This document shows, piece by piece, positions 32,747-42,561 of a DNA stretch of 64,000 bases (the first letter of the stretch is position 1; every line of letters starts with the position of its first letter). Origin of the DNA: Robertmurraya kyonggiensis (GTDB taxonomy: Bacteria; Bacillota; Bacilli; Bacillales; Cytobacillaceae); contig NZ_SWBM01000001.1 in the NCBI RefSeq assembly GCF_005116465.1, forward strand, positions 1-64,000, in the 5' to 3' direction. The translations under genes were made by a program, and so were the position numbers. The notes beneath the pieces are model-generated. The model saw nothing but the letters and a program-made list of their open reading frames with translations, searched no databases and was not told the DNA's origin.

Positions 32747-33443
32747 TTCATATCGAATTGCTTTAGCAGGAAATCCGAACACAGGAAAAAGCACGTTGTT
32801 TAATGCATTTACTGGTCTAAGGCAGCATACTGGGAACTGGGCTGGAAAAACGGTGTCATTAGCTGAAGGGACGGTTAGACATAAAGAAAAGAATTATCAA
32901 ATCGTGGATTTACCTGGAACCTATTCACTCTTTTCCAATTCGGTGGATGAGGAAGTTGCACGCAATTATATCGTCTTTGAAAAACCTGATATTACTTTGG
33001 TTGTTCTAGATGCAACGTCATTAGAACGTAATCTCAATTTAGCTTTGCAAGTATTAGAAATGACTAAAAATGTTATTGTCTGCATTAACTTAATCGATGA
33101 GGCGGAGAAAAAGGGGATTAAGATAAATGAACGGATTCTAACAAGGAAACTTGGAGTTCCAGTCATTAAAATATCTGCACGAAATAAAATTGGTTTCCCG
33201 ATGCTTTTAGATACCATTGATCGCTTAGTATCTGGAAAAATTGAGTGTAATCCTGTACAGACGACATACAACGAGGAGATTGAAGAAAAAATTACAACGA
33301 TAGAATCAAAGATTAGTAATCTAGTAGGGAATACTATTTCTTCGAGATGGTTGGCGTTAAGATTATTGGATGGAGATAAAGCGCTCCTTACTGAATTCAA
33401 TCGCCGATTGGTATTAAATGATCAGGTGAGGAGGGAGGCATAG
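32739..33443 (+). CDS. FeoB GTPase domain (split FeoB, N-terminal part)
   Basis: A 234-residue protein equal to the cytosolic part of FeoB. G1 is GNPNTGKST (9-17), G3 DLPG (near 54), G4 NLID (near 116) and G5 SAR (near 144), followed by the helical GDI region with WLALRLLDGD. In normal FeoB this is fused to the membrane channel. Here a TAG at 33441-33443 ends it, and the channel follows in the same frame after one codon. It should control iron(II) flux through the separate channel subunit by GTP hydrolysis. Confidence 0.9.
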   Translation: MNNSYRIALAGNPNTGKSTLFNAFTGLRQHTGNWAGKTVSLAEGTVRHKEKNYQIVDLPGTYSLFSNSVDEEVARNYIVFEKPDITLVVLDATSLERNLNLALQVLEMTKNVIVCINLIDEAEKKGIKINERILTRKLGVPVIKISARNKIGFPMLLDTIDRLVSGKIECNPVQTTYNEEIEEKITTIESKISNLVGNTISSRWLALRLLDGDKALLTEFNRRLVLNDQVRREA

Positions 33444-33446
33444 AAG

Positions 33447-34820
33447 ATGAACATGAATGAATTATTCTCAGAAGCCCAAGCGATATCGTCTCCTCAATTA
33501 AGAGATGATATTGTTCAACAATTGTATAGCAGAAGTCGCGAGCTTTGTGATGTAGGGGTTTCATACACAAAAACCAAAGCTGATACACGTACAGAAAAAT
33601 TGGATGCTATATTCACTTCGAAGATTTGGGGATTCCCAATTATGCTCATTATGTTAGGTGTGGTCTTTTACTTAACGATTGCGGGTGCGAATATTCCTTC
33701 TTCTATGCTTGCAGAGTTCTTTGGTTGGCTAGAAGGCTATATAACTAGCGTTTTTCAATTTTTACATGCACCAGATTGGTTACACGGAATCCTTGTACTA
33801 GGTTTGTATCGAGGCTCAACATGGGTGATAAGTGTGATGTTGCCTCCGATGGCGATATTTTTCCCAACATTTGCCCTTCTCGAAAACTATGGATATCTCC
33901 CAAGAGTTGCATTTAACATGGACCGATTATTTAAATTTGTGGGTGCTCATGGGAAACAGTCATTAACGATGGCCATGGGATTTGGATGTAATGCAGCAGC
34001 GGTTATGTCTTCAAGAATTATAGAATCGCCAAGAGAAAGGATGCTGGCCATCTTAACAAATAATTTTGTCCCATGTAATGGACGATGGGGGATATTAATT
34101 GTCTTAGCTTCACTATTCATGGCAGCCAATTTTACAGGTGGTTTCAAATTACTTGTGACCACTGGGGTTATCGTTGGAATTGTACTGTTTGGAATAGTGG
34201 TTACCTTTTTCGTATCTTGGGCTTTATCCAAAACTTTGTTAAAAGGAGTGCCAACTCACTATACATTAGAATTACCGCCTTATCGTCGTCCTAAATTCTT
34301 CGATACGGTGATTCGCTCTTCGTTAACGAAATCTTGGACTGTGTTAGTTAGAGCAGTGAAAGTTGCAGCTCCTGCAGCCATTTTAACCTGGGTCTTAGCG
34401 AATATTCATATTGGTGACACAAGCATTCTTCTCCATATGGTCGAGTTCCTTGATCCGTTTGGAAAAATGTTGGGCCTTGATGGATACATTATGCTGGCAT
34501 TTATCCTTGGTTTACCAGCGAATGAGATTGTCCTGCCAATCTTATTAATGGGATATCTTTCAACCGGCTCATTAACGGAAGTGGATAGCCTAGTTGACTT
34601 GAAACAAATTTTCCTTGACCATGGTTGGACGTGGGTAACAGCGTTAAATGTCATGTTATTTTCCTTGCTCCACTATCCTTGCGGAACAACATTAGTAAAT
34701 ATTTATAAAGAAACGAAGAGTAAGAAATGGACATTCCTAGCATTTTTAATTCCTACGGTGTTAGCGATCGTTGTTCCTTTTATCGTATATCAAACAGCGA
34801 AATTGTTGGGATGGGTTTAA
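33447..34820 (+). CDS. FeoB membrane channel (split FeoB, C-terminal part)
   Basis: A 457-residue polytopic protein equal to the FeoB membrane part. It has Gate motif 1 GFGCNAAAV (near 178) with its channel Cys, ERMLAILTNNFVPCNGR (near 196) and Gate motif 2 region LPANEIVLPI (near 353). About eight helices are visible. It starts three bases after the GTPase stop with its own strong SD GAGGAGGGAGG, in the same reading frame. The good SD and clean domain boundary suggest that the split is genuine and not a random nonsense change. No feoC is seen. Confidence 0.9.
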   Translation: MNMNELFSEAQAISSPQLRDDIVQQLYSRSRELCDVGVSYTKTKADTRTEKLDAIFTSKIWGFPIMLIMLGVVFYLTIAGANIPSSMLAEFFGWLEGYITSVFQFLHAPDWLHGILVLGLYRGSTWVISVMLPPMAIFFPTFALLENYGYLPRVAFNMDRLFKFVGAHGKQSLTMAMGFGCNAAAVMSSRIIESPRERMLAILTNNFVPCNGRWGILIVLASLFMAANFTGGFKLLVTTGVIVGIVLFGIVVTFFVSWALSKTLLKGVPTHYTLELPPYRRPKFFDTVIRSSLTKSWTVLVRAVKVAAPAAILTWVLANIHIGDTSILLHMVEFLDPFGKMLGLDGYIMLAFILGLPANEIVLPILLMGYLSTGSLTEVDSLVDLKQIFLDHGWTWVTALNVMLFSLLHYPCGTTLVNIYKETKSKKWTFLAFLIPTVLAIVVPFIVYQTAKLLGWV

Positions 34821-34897
34821 TTCAAAAAAAGTATGTGTTGGTAAAAAACAAGTCTGTTTACAGAATGATAAAATTCCTATACCCCATTTATTTGAAG

Positions 34898-34926
34898 AGT
34901 TCACTTACTTATGAGTGAACTTTTTT
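34898..34926 (+). terminator. Terminator of the feo operon
   Basis: Stem AGTTCACTTA / TGAGTGAACT followed by TTTTTT, about 75 bases after the FeoB channel stop. Confidence 0.88.
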
Positions 34927-35025
34927 AATAAATACAGGAAAGATAATGGATAGAAAATTTGAATAAATCAAAAAAGAACATACATTCGTGTTAAAATAGT
35001 GTTAAAACTTAATTAGGAGGCGAAT

Positions 35026-36072
35026 ATGAAGTTAACAAATATTAATATTGAAGGACAAATGGAATTTTATAAAGTGCAAGGCTTAAGTATTATAGGGATT
35101 GAGAACGGTAAAATTTGTGGGAAAGAAAATTACGGTTTGCTAGAGGTAAATAGTATTAGAAAAGTAACTGAGAATTCGATATTTAGTGCATGTTCGATTA
35201 GTAAATTCTTAACTGGAATGTTGGTTTTAAAGTTGATAGAGGAGGGACTACTTGATTTAGATGAAAATGTAAATGAAAGGCTTGTAACATGGAGAGTGCC
35301 TGAGAATGATTTTACAAAAAATAGAAAAGTTACTTTAAGAAACTTGCTTAGTCATCAATCAGGAATTAAGGACCCAGAGGGTAGTTTTTTTGAACTTATT
35401 TCAGATACAGATGTTCCTTCAATGGTTAGACTTCTAGAGGGGAAAACACCATATTGTACGGTTCCTATTCAAGTACAGTTCGAGCCAGAGAGTGAGTTTC
35501 ATTATTCTGATGCAGGTTATTGTATAATTCATCAGCTTATAGAAGATGTGATCGAAAAGCCGTTTTATCAAGTGATAAAAGAGTCCATATTTGAACCATT
35601 GGGAATGGAGAATAGCTATTTAGATCCAATGACGTTTGAGATAGATACAGATAATTTCTCTTGCGGTCATAATAAAAATGGTAGATTGGTAAATGGAAAA
35701 TATCCTATCTATCCTTATCCAGCAGCTTCTGGATTATGGACAAGTTCAATAGATTTAAGTGCATTAGTGCTCGAGCTAATGAATGCTTTACAAGGAAAAA
35801 GTAAAATTGGAATATCCAAAAGTCTAGCTAATGAAATGATAACTACTCAAAAAGGAAAGCACTGGAGTGGATTGGGTGTATTTCTAGAAGGAGCTGAAAA
35901 AGAAATAGAAATTACCTCTTTGGGTTGGGGAGTCGGGTTTCAAAGCATGATGGTGGCGTATCCACATTTAGAAAAAGGTGCCGTTATTATGACGAATACA
36001 GAATTAGGCATGCATCAATTGAAAGGAATTATTGGAGACATATATAGAGCGCTATACATCAATTTGCCATAA
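35026..36072 (+). CDS. Serine hydrolase, beta-lactamase/penicillin-binding-protein-like
   Basis: A 348-residue class C beta-lactamase-fold protein. The SxxK motif is SISK in FSACSISKFLTGML (near residue 57), and the YxN-equivalent is YSDAGY (near 160). LSHQSGIKDPEG and IFEPLGMENSYLDP are family hallmarks. There is no signal peptide, so it is probably cytoplasmic, and it likely acts as an esterase or peptidase-type hydrolase and not as a resistance enzyme. SD TTAGGAGG precedes the ATG. It is a single gene. Confidence 0.87.
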   Translation: MKLTNINIEGQMEFYKVQGLSIIGIENGKICGKENYGLLEVNSIRKVTENSIFSACSISKFLTGMLVLKLIEEGLLDLDENVNERLVTWRVPENDFTKNRKVTLRNLLSHQSGIKDPEGSFFELISDTDVPSMVRLLEGKTPYCTVPIQVQFEPESEFHYSDAGYCIIHQLIEDVIEKPFYQVIKESIFEPLGMENSYLDPMTFEIDTDNFSCGHNKNGRLVNGKYPIYPYPAASGLWTSSIDLSALVLELMNALQGKSKIGISKSLANEMITTQKGKHWSGLGVFLEGAEKEIEITSLGWGVGFQSMMVAYPHLEKGAVIMTNTELGMHQLKGIIGDIYRALYINLP

Positions 36073-36087
36073 TAGGGGGCATGGTCA

Positions 36088-36144
36088 AATTGAAGAGGTA
36101 ATAAGGACTTGGATATACATACAAGCCTTATTACCTCTTCAATT
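36088..36144. terminator. Bidirectional terminator between the serine hydrolase and ribH
   Basis: A 19-bp perfect stem, AATTGAAGAGGTAATAAGG and its complement, encloses a 19-base loop between convergent genes. It overlaps the last bases of ribH. Confidence 0.85.
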
Positions 36145-36613
36145 ATTTCAAGTTCTTATAGAGATTTCCCATCTCAATTGCTCCGACAGCTGCCTCATAG
36201 CCTTTGTTGCCGGCCTTTGTTCCTGCACGTTCAATCGCCTGTTCAATTGAATCGGTTGTAAGCACGCCGAAGATGATTGGGATGCCACTTTGCATGCCTG
36301 TGTTCGCGACACCTTTTGCTACTTCACTGCTTACGTATTCAAAGTGAGGCGTAGCTCCTCGGATGACAGTCCCAAGCGTGATAATAGCATCAAAGCTACC
36401 TTGTTCTGCTAATTTTTTTGCGGCAAGGGGAATTTCGAAAGCACCTGGAACCCACATGACCGTGATATCTTCATCTTTTACACCATGCCTAACTAATGCA
36501 TCTTCAGCTCCACCGAGTAGTTTGCTTGTAATGAATTCATTAAAACGAGACACGACAATCCCAATTTTTAACCCTGTACCAACCAAATTTCCTTCAATTA
36601 CTTTTACCATCAC
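36143..36613 (-). CDS. ribH: 6,7-dimethyl-8-ribityllumazine synthase
   Basis: A 156-residue lumazine synthase that condenses the ribityl-aminouracil with dihydroxybutanone phosphate, the penultimate riboflavin step. Visible blocks are [20 protein letters not shown] (near 20), [18 protein letters not shown] (near 55), [20 protein letters not shown] with the catalytic His (near 80) and [19 protein letters not shown]. It is the last gene of the ribDEAH operon on the minus strand. Confidence 0.96.
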   Translation of the reverse strand: MMVKVIEGNLVGTGLKIGIVVSRFNEFITSKLLGGAEDALVRHGVKDEDITVMWVPGAFEIPLAAKKLAEQGSFDAIITLGTVIRGATPHFEYVSSEVAKGVANTGMQSGIPIIFGVLTTDSIEQAIERAGTKAGNKGYEAAVGAIEMGNLYKNLK

Positions 36614-36625
36614 GATTCACTCCTC

Positions 36626-37819
36626 TTAAAATGTTAGTATATGCCCGAGCTTTTCTTGTTTCGTTTTTAAATACTGCAGATTTTCCTTCTTTGCTGTCAG
36701 TTGCAGAGGGACTCGCTCGATTACCTCTAAACCATAACCAGTCAGACCAGCCATTTTTCTCGGATTATTCGTTAATAGTCGCAGCTTTCGAACGCCAAGA
36801 TTTCGGAGGATTTGAGCGCCAATTCCGTAGTCACGCAAATCTGCTTTGAAACCGAGCTTATGATTTGCTTCAACAGTGTCATACCCTTCTTCTTGAAGCT
36901 TGTAGGCTTTTAATTTATTGATGAGGCCAATTCCTCGGCCTTCTTGTCTCAAATAGAGAAGAATGCCTTGTCCTTCTTTTTCAATTTGAGCAAGAGCTGC
37001 ATGGAGTTGAGGACCACAATCACAACGATTCGAGCCGAATACATCTCCCGTAAGGCATTCTGAATGTACTCTTATAAGAATTGGTTCATCCTCATGAATT
37101 TCGCCTTTAACAAGAGCTACATGCTCTTTACCGTCCGTTTGACTCGTAAACCCGATTGCTCTGAAGTCTCCAAATTCGGTAGGAAGATTGATTTCAACTT
37201 CCCATGAAATGAGAGAATCGTGTTCCAGTCGGTAGGCAATAAGATCTTTTATCGTAATCATTTTCAAATTAAATTCTTTCGCAATCATCATCAAATCATC
37301 AACACGTGCCATTGTTCCATCATCATTCATGATTTCACAAATGACACCAGCCTGTTTTGAATTGGCTAATCTTGCTAAATCAACAGCAGCCTCTGTATGT
37401 CCAGCTCGACTCAATACCCCACCTTCTTTTGCGATGAGGGGGAAGATATGGCCCGGTCTTCTAAAATCATTTGGAACAGCGTCTTCGAAAAGCATTTTTT
37501 GAATCGTCAATGCTCGTTCGAAAGCACTAATGCCTGTTGTGGTTTCATTGTGATCAATGCTACAAGTAAAGGCTGTTTCATGATTGTCTGTGTTCTTCTC
37601 AACCATGGGTCCGAGTTCTAGTCGTTCAGCGATTGACTTTGCAATTGGAACACAGATCAGTCCTCGACCTTCTTTCGCCATAAAATTGATCATTTCTGGC
37701 GTAGCAAATTCTCCTAGACCGACAAAATCACCTTCATTTTCCCGGTCCTCATCATCACAAACAATAATCACTTTTCCAGCTTTCAAGTCTTCTAATGCGT
37801 CCTCTATTTTATGGAACAT
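36626..37819 (-). CDS. ribA: Bifunctional DHBP synthase / GTP cyclohydrolase II
   Basis: A 397-residue RibBA-type fusion (ribA in B. subtilis). The N-terminal 3,4-dihydroxy-2-butanone 4-phosphate synthase has [12 protein letters not shown] (near 22) and [12 protein letters not shown]. The C-terminal GTP cyclohydrolase II has zinc ligands in [20 protein letters not shown] (near 255) and the catalytic block [18 protein letters not shown]. It supplies both riboflavin precursors. It lies between ribE and ribH. Confidence 0.96.
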   Translation of the reverse strand: MFHKIEDALEDLKAGKVIIVCDDEDRENEGDFVGLGEFATPEMINFMAKEGRGLICVPIAKSIAERLELGPMVEKNTDNHETAFTCSIDHNETTTGISAFERALTIQKMLFEDAVPNDFRRPGHIFPLIAKEGGVLSRAGHTEAAVDLARLANSKQAGVICEIMNDDGTMARVDDLMMIAKEFNLKMITIKDLIAYRLEHDSLISWEVEINLPTEFGDFRAIGFTSQTDGKEHVALVKGEIHEDEPILIRVHSECLTGDVFGSNRCDCGPQLHAALAQIEKEGQGILLYLRQEGRGIGLINKLKAYKLQEEGYDTVEANHKLGFKADLRDYGIGAQILRNLGVRKLRLLTNNPRKMAGLTGYGLEVIERVPLQLTAKKENLQYLKTKQEKLGHILTF

Positions 37820-37840
37820 GTTTTCGTTGCTCCTTTCATG

Positions 37841-38479
37841 CTATATAAATCCGTTGTCTTTAAGAAAATCTGTTGAAATCCGACTTTCTTGTTTAGGCTG
37901 GAGAAAGGAGTAAACATATTTTCCAAGCATATCGAATTCAATATTTACCTTATCTCCAATCTGTTTAAGTCCAATGATGCTCTCCTTAGCTGTATGGGGG
38001 ATGAGGGAAACAGAAATGAGTTCCTTTTCCACACCAAAAATCGTTAAAGATGTGCCATCAAGCGTGATTGACCCTTTATGTAGGGGGAGATGGCCAAATT
38101 CTTTTGGAAATGAAATGTCCAAATAAATGGCATTTTCATTGGGTGCTCTTTTAACAATTTTTCCAACAGCATCCACATGTCCAGTGACAAAATGGCCACC
38201 AAAACGTCCGTTGGCACTCATGGCTCGTTCTAAGTTAACGAGGGAGCCACAGTGTAAGGCTGATAATGATGTGCTCTGAAATGTCTCAGGCATGACATCA
38301 ACGAAAAAGGTCATAGTGTCAAAGTCTGTTACTGTTAAACAAACTCCGTTAATGGCAATGCTATCACCGAGCTTTATGTCTTCTAGTACTTTCTTTCCGT
38401 GAATGTTTAGGCGCAGTGTTTTACCTTGTGATTGAATGCTTTCAATCGTTCCTAGCTCTTCAATGATTCCGGTAAACAT
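37841..38479 (-). CDS. ribE: Riboflavin synthase alpha chain
   Basis: A 212-residue protein with two lumazine-binding repeats. The first is [16 protein letters not shown] with [13 protein letters not shown]; the second is [20 protein letters not shown] with [13 protein letters not shown]. It dismutates dimethylribityllumazine to riboflavin. Its ATG overlaps the ribD stop by one base, so translation is coupled. Confidence 0.96.
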   Translation of the reverse strand: MFTGIIEELGTIESIQSQGKTLRLNIHGKKVLEDIKLGDSIAINGVCLTVTDFDTMTFFVDVMPETFQSTSLSALHCGSLVNLERAMSANGRFGGHFVTGHVDAVGKIVKRAPNENAIYLDISFPKEFGHLPLHKGSITLDGTSLTIFGVEKELISVSLIPHTAKESIIGLKQIGDKVNIEFDMLGKYVYSFLQPKQESRISTDFLKDNGFI

Positions 38480-39579
38480 TATTGTTTCGCCTCCTCAGTC
38501 AGAGGTTTTGCAGTAATTTTAAGATCTGGACCTATATGTTCAATAGCGGTAAAGTGAAGCTGATGTCCGCCCTTAACAAGTTCAGGACCGACTCCGCCAA
38601 CAAATGGAATCGCATTGCTACCGCCGATTATTTTTGGCGCTATATATGCAATGATTTGCTGAAAGGCATTTTCCTCTATAAACGAAGCATGAACCTCTGA
38701 ACCGCCCTCAACTAATACGGACATAATCTTCAGTACGCCTAATGTACGCAAAACCTCCTTTACCTTAATACGTGGACTATCTTGCGGTAGAACGGTAACA
38801 CCGAGTGTTTCTAGCTCTTTCTTTCGTTCCAAATCAATTTCATTTCCGGTAAAAATAATCGTCTTTGCAGAGCGGTCCTGTACAACATTTGCCGAAATAG
38901 GCATCATTAATTTTGTATCTAACACAATTCGAATGGGATTTTTTCCACCTCGGGGTCGTCTGGTGGTTAAAAGGGGATTATCATGCAGGATCGTATTGAT
39001 TCCTACTAATATGCCATCATGCTCATGACGAAGCTGATGGACATCCTGTCTTGATTCAGGGGAAGTAATCCATTTACTATCACCTGATTTTGCTGCTATT
39101 TTGCCGTCTAAGGAAATGCCTGCTTTTATAGTTACAAATGGAGTGTTTGTTTGGATAAAGTGAAAAAACTTTTCGTTAAGTTGTAAAGCATCTTCTCTGC
39201 ATAAACCGACTTCGACATCGATTCCTGCATTCCTTAGTTTGGCGATCCCTTTGCCAGCAACAAGAGGATTTGGATCGGTCGTCGCGACAAAAACCTTCTC
39301 AATACCTGACGCAATAATGAGGTCAGCACATGGAGGAGTTTTCCCCTGGTGACTGCAAGGTTCGAGTGTGACAAACATAGTCGCACCTTTTGCAGAGCTA
39401 CCTGCAGAGCGAATGGCATGCACTTCTGCATGGGGTGTACCAGCTTCTAAGTGCACACCTGTCCCCACTAATCGACCATCCTTAACCAAAACCGCACCAA
39501 CCGAAGGGTTTGGGCTAGTCTGGCCTAAAGTAGAGCGAGCAAGAGAAATCGCTAGATTCATATAGTCATAATCATTCAT
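38479..39579 (-). CDS. ribD: Riboflavin biosynthesis deaminase/reductase
   Basis: A 366-residue bifunctional enzyme. The N-terminal deaminase carries zinc motifs HAEVHAI (near 50) and LEPCSHQGKTPPCADLII (near 77). The C-terminal reductase has KAGISLDGKIA, SKWITS and VLVEGGSEVHASF. It makes the second and third steps of riboflavin synthesis. I chose the ATG at 39579 because the homologous start MNDYDYMNLAISL follows; an in-frame upstream GTG adds 16 unrelated residues. It is the first gene after the FMN riboswitch. Confidence 0.94.
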   Translation of the reverse strand: MNDYDYMNLAISLARSTLGQTSPNPSVGAVLVKDGRLVGTGVHLEAGTPHAEVHAIRSAGSSAKGATMFVTLEPCSHQGKTPPCADLIIASGIEKVFVATTDPNPLVAGKGIAKLRNAGIDVEVGLCREDALQLNEKFFHFIQTNTPFVTIKAGISLDGKIAAKSGDSKWITSPESRQDVHQLRHEHDGILVGINTILHDNPLLTTRRPRGGKNPIRIVLDTKLMMPISANVVQDRSAKTIIFTGNEIDLERKKELETLGVTVLPQDSPRIKVKEVLRTLGVLKIMSVLVEGGSEVHASFIEENAFQQIIAYIAPKIIGGSNAIPFVGGVGPELVKGGHQLHFTAIEHIGPDLKITAKPLTEEAKQ

Positions 39580-39620
39580 TTCAAATAAAGGGAACCCCTT
39601 TCTATTGTAAATTCTCCATT

Positions 39621-39657
39621 TAAACACAAAATCCCTTACTAAAAATTAGTAAGGGAG
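39621..39657 (-). terminator. Attenuator terminator of the FMN riboswitch
   Basis: Read on the minus strand: CCCTTACT-AATTTTT-AGTAAGGG followed by ATTTTGTGTTT. Its position between the aptamer and ribD makes it the expression-platform terminator used when FMN is bound. Confidence 0.82.
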
Positions 39658-39711
39658 AAAAAGCGTAGCACAAATAAGCGTCAAAAAATAGCGCTAATTG
39701 AACAATTCTAT

Positions 39712-39859
39712 CTTCCTTCTCCCATCCAGACTTTTACTGTCGGCTTTGGAGTTTCACCAAATCCACCGTTTTCATATACATGAACCCGGGTCACGGACTA
39801 AGAGGGCTAGGCCTCATCACCGCCGGTTGGGAATTGCACCCGACCCCGAAGGAAATCCT
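39712..39859 (-). promoter_or_regulatory. FMN riboswitch (RFN element)
   Basis: On the minus strand the element starts AGGATTTCCTTCGGGGTCGG, continues with GGTGCAATTCCCAACCGGCG and AGTCCGTGACCC, and ends GCCGACAGTAAAAGTCTGGA and TGGGAGAAGG. These are the conserved words of the RFN aptamer. FMN binding should favour the downstream terminator and switch off ribDEAH. Confidence 0.96.
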
Positions 39860-40136
39860 ATTGAATTAAAGCTATGATAGCAGATAGAAAAAAATCCTAC
39901 AAGCATAAAAGATTTTGGTGAAGGAGCGCTTATGCCGATACAAGCAGAGTGGCATTTGATATATAATGGTATTCTCGACCAACACGAGATTGCTAGAAAG
40001 TATCTCGATGTATTGAATTTTTTTCGAAAAAAGTGGAAACTACTAAAATTGATTTGAAACATACATGTGATTTACATATTGGATTTTTGGATAATTTACT
40101 ATTTTATATAAAGTTACAGAGAGTAGGCTATATTTT

Positions 40137-41330
40137 ATGGACAAAGCACTTAGTAAAATAGATCAAAAAATGTTATTAAATGCATTACAAAAAGCAACAG
40201 AAGATACCGAAAAAATGATAGAGAAGCAATATGATAAGCACTGGAGTAAACTCAACGTTCCCTTCACGCTTCAGGAAGGTTTAAGTACATATACGAAATA
40301 TGAATTAGATACGATAAGAAAAAAACATAAAATTGCCAATGTAAGTAATTTGAAAAAAGCTGAGCTTGTATCAGTCATGCAAGAGAGGATACCGAATCAA
40401 TTAGAAAATATTTGTCTTTTATGGGATCTAGAACGATATCAGTTACTAATGAGTATCGCTGAAAATGGTGGTCAGATCGAAGCGCCTGACTTAGAAAGCA
40501 ACCAAGTCATTTATTTACGTGAGACTGGGTTGATTTATTCTGGTATTTTTGAAGGGAAGAACATTTTAGCCGTACCAAATGAACTAATCGAACCTATCAA
40601 AGCATTGAAAAGCGACATAAAGTTGAATGAGATCGTCTCAAGAAATAGCGAGTGGATTAAGTTGACTACTGGTTTGTTGTATTATTATGGAACCTTGAGT
40701 GGTGCACAAATATTAGACATGATGGAAAAGTACATGAATGAACCACGTCTTAAAGAATATTTATATGTAATTGAAGATGCTAGTTCTTATCGTAAAATCT
40801 TTAAGAGATTTAAGGATGGCTTCTTAAACATACGTGGATTCGATCCAGAAAAAATTCAACAGGAGCATCAAATGAGACGTGAGCTTCCATATTATCCTTT
40901 TACGAAACAGCAACTTCTTTTGGCCGGTGAGCCAGGATTTGTTGAAAAAAACCAAGGTTTTATCCAATTAGTAAATTTTATAACGATGAACTTTGATATC
41001 TCCAATGAGGAAGCAGAGGCCCTTGTAGCAGAATCCGTTTTTGCAACGCGAATCGGAGAAAGCCCTAATTTTGTGATGAAGTTTCTAAGTCAGTCCTTGA
41101 TCTTTGATGATATGGACACTGTTAAAGCTTTGATGGACAAAGTAGTCTATTTGATGAATAATACGAAACAATGGTTTCTTAAAGGATATACACCGATAGA
41201 ACTAAGACCACTGCAGAAACCAGTTTTGAAACCCGATAAAAATGTTAGTGAAAAAGAATTGAAGATAGGTCGAAATGATCCTTGTCCGTGCGGAAGTGGG
41301 AAAAAGTATAAAAAGTGCTGTGGTCAATAA
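40137..41330 (+). CDS. SEC-C metal-binding domain protein
   Basis: A 397-residue cytoplasmic protein whose last 21 residues, [20 protein letters not shown], form the zinc-binding SEC-C motif also found at the SecA C-terminus. The preceding 370 residues are helical. They include a Rho-N/SAP-like segment [17 protein letters not shown] near 75 and no enzyme motif that I recognise. In other bacteria such proteins bind ribosomes or nascent chains, but that is inference here. The ATG has a weak SD. Confidence 0.82.
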   Translation: MDKALSKIDQKMLLNALQKATEDTEKMIEKQYDKHWSKLNVPFTLQEGLSTYTKYELDTIRKKHKIANVSNLKKAELVSVMQERIPNQLENICLLWDLERYQLLMSIAENGGQIEAPDLESNQVIYLRETGLIYSGIFEGKNILAVPNELIEPIKALKSDIKLNEIVSRNSEWIKLTTGLLYYYGTLSGAQILDMMEKYMNEPRLKEYLYVIEDASSYRKIFKRFKDGFLNIRGFDPEKIQQEHQMRRELPYYPFTKQQLLLAGEPGFVEKNQGFIQLVNFITMNFDISNEEAEALVAESVFATRIGESPNFVMKFLSQSLIFDDMDTVKALMDKVVYLMNNTKQWFLKGYTPIELRPLQKPVLKPDKNVSEKELKIGRNDPCPCGSGKKYKKCCGQ

Positions 41331-41335
41331 AAGGG

Positions 41336-41379
41336 AATAGCCAGATTTTCAGACAATAACTGAAAATCTGGCTATTTTA
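41336..41379 (+). terminator. Terminator after the SEC-C gene
   Basis: A 17-bp perfect stem AATAGCCAGATTTTCAG / CTGAAAATCTGGCTATT with loop ACAATAA, followed by TTAT. It probably serves both strands. Confidence 0.92.
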
Positions 41380-41402
41380 TTCAAGTCGGTCGTATGCAAG
41401 GT

Positions 41403-42436
41403 TCAGCTCTTTTTCTCTTGTGCCAAAGCCTCCCGATTTATCGCCTCCGGTAATTTTTCCATCCAACCATGCTTTACCATAATGTTGTAACACAGGGCTC
41501 CTGCTTGCATGGCGTGATTAAAAACCTGTTTGTACATTAATACAACATCCGTTCTTAAAGAAGAGCCTAGGGATGCTCCGTAATAGGAAAGTGCAGTATT
41601 AACTAAGAAAGCGCAGTGAAACATCATGAGCTTGTCCGAAAAGGGACTTATAGTAGAAGCTTCAATTTCGTTATCCCATTTCTCAGGAATAGGCAAATGA
41701 TCCTCAAGTAATTTTGCATTAAAGCTTTCGGCGTCTTGTCCTGCTAGTTTCACGTTTTTTAGCATAAACTTCCGAACATCATCTTTCTTAACTACTTGAC
41801 TGAAGGCTAAGCTTAAGGAGCGAACAAAGCCTGTCTTTTTTGAATTAAAGAAAAGATTGCTGATCTCTGTAATATTGAGTGGCCGTTTATCCCCAATTAA
41901 ATTCTCAATTTTGATTCAATAAATTGAACCTCCTTTGGAGAGGGAACGGTGGGAACACTTGAAAATCTCGGTACCTTCTTTGCTACTTTTTCAATGTGTT
42001 GGAATAGTACTTTGGCTGAAAGTAGACATTCCATAAAGTAATCCTGGATGTCTTCACGTTGCGATGTAGTAATAGCTAAGCTATATGCGCTTAACCCATG
42101 GAGCGTCATTATATAGGAGTAGAAAAGCAAGAATTGGTCAGTGAAAAGGCGCGGTGCTTTTAAATTGAAGTCTTTTTCAGTAAATCCTTGTGGGACTTGG
42201 AAATTTGCAGTTTTTAGGAATTTTGCGATGTTGGTGACATGATTTTCAGATAATTGTAATGAAGTTTCTAAAATCGGTTTGATTTCTTCATCCTCTACGA
42301 TTTGAAGAAAGTATTTATATACGCATATTGCCATGCTATCTCCTAAGTACTGCAGCCAAAGACCAGATATTTCCGAAGCGGTTAAGGTGCTTTCTTTCTT
42401 ATTGTTTTTAGAAGTCCCCAAAAGAAATACCTCCAA
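41403..42436 (-). pseudogene. DUF3231 family protein, frameshifted
   Basis: A two-repeat DUF3231 protein. The first half (42436 down to 41897) has LTASEISGLWLQYLGDSMAI, then QGFTEKDFNLKAPRLFTDQF. It stops at once after FIESKLRI. The second half resumes in another frame with NLIGDKRPLNITEISNLFFN and runs to 41403 through SPFSDKLMMFHCAFLVNTAL. Adding one A (T on the plus strand) to the run at 41919-41922 joins them as FIESKIENLIGDKRPLN, giving a normal protein of about 340 residues. DUF3231 proteins are ferritin-like Bacillus proteins of unknown role. The break may be a real mutation or a homopolymer error. Confidence 0.78.
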
Positions 42437-42561
42437 TGTTTGTTAGGTTACGATCTTTATTCTGCCTTATTTTATGGCATAGGTTCTGAACTATACAGTT
42501 GGAACTATGGGATTTTTTGCTAAAATAAAAGCATGACATGATTAGGAGGGAGAATTTTAAA

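Noticed and set aside
33441-33443. The TAG in feoB as a recoded codon (pyrrolysine or read-through)
   Set aside because: A strong SD and ATG follow immediately at a natural domain boundary, which is explained more simply by two polypeptides.
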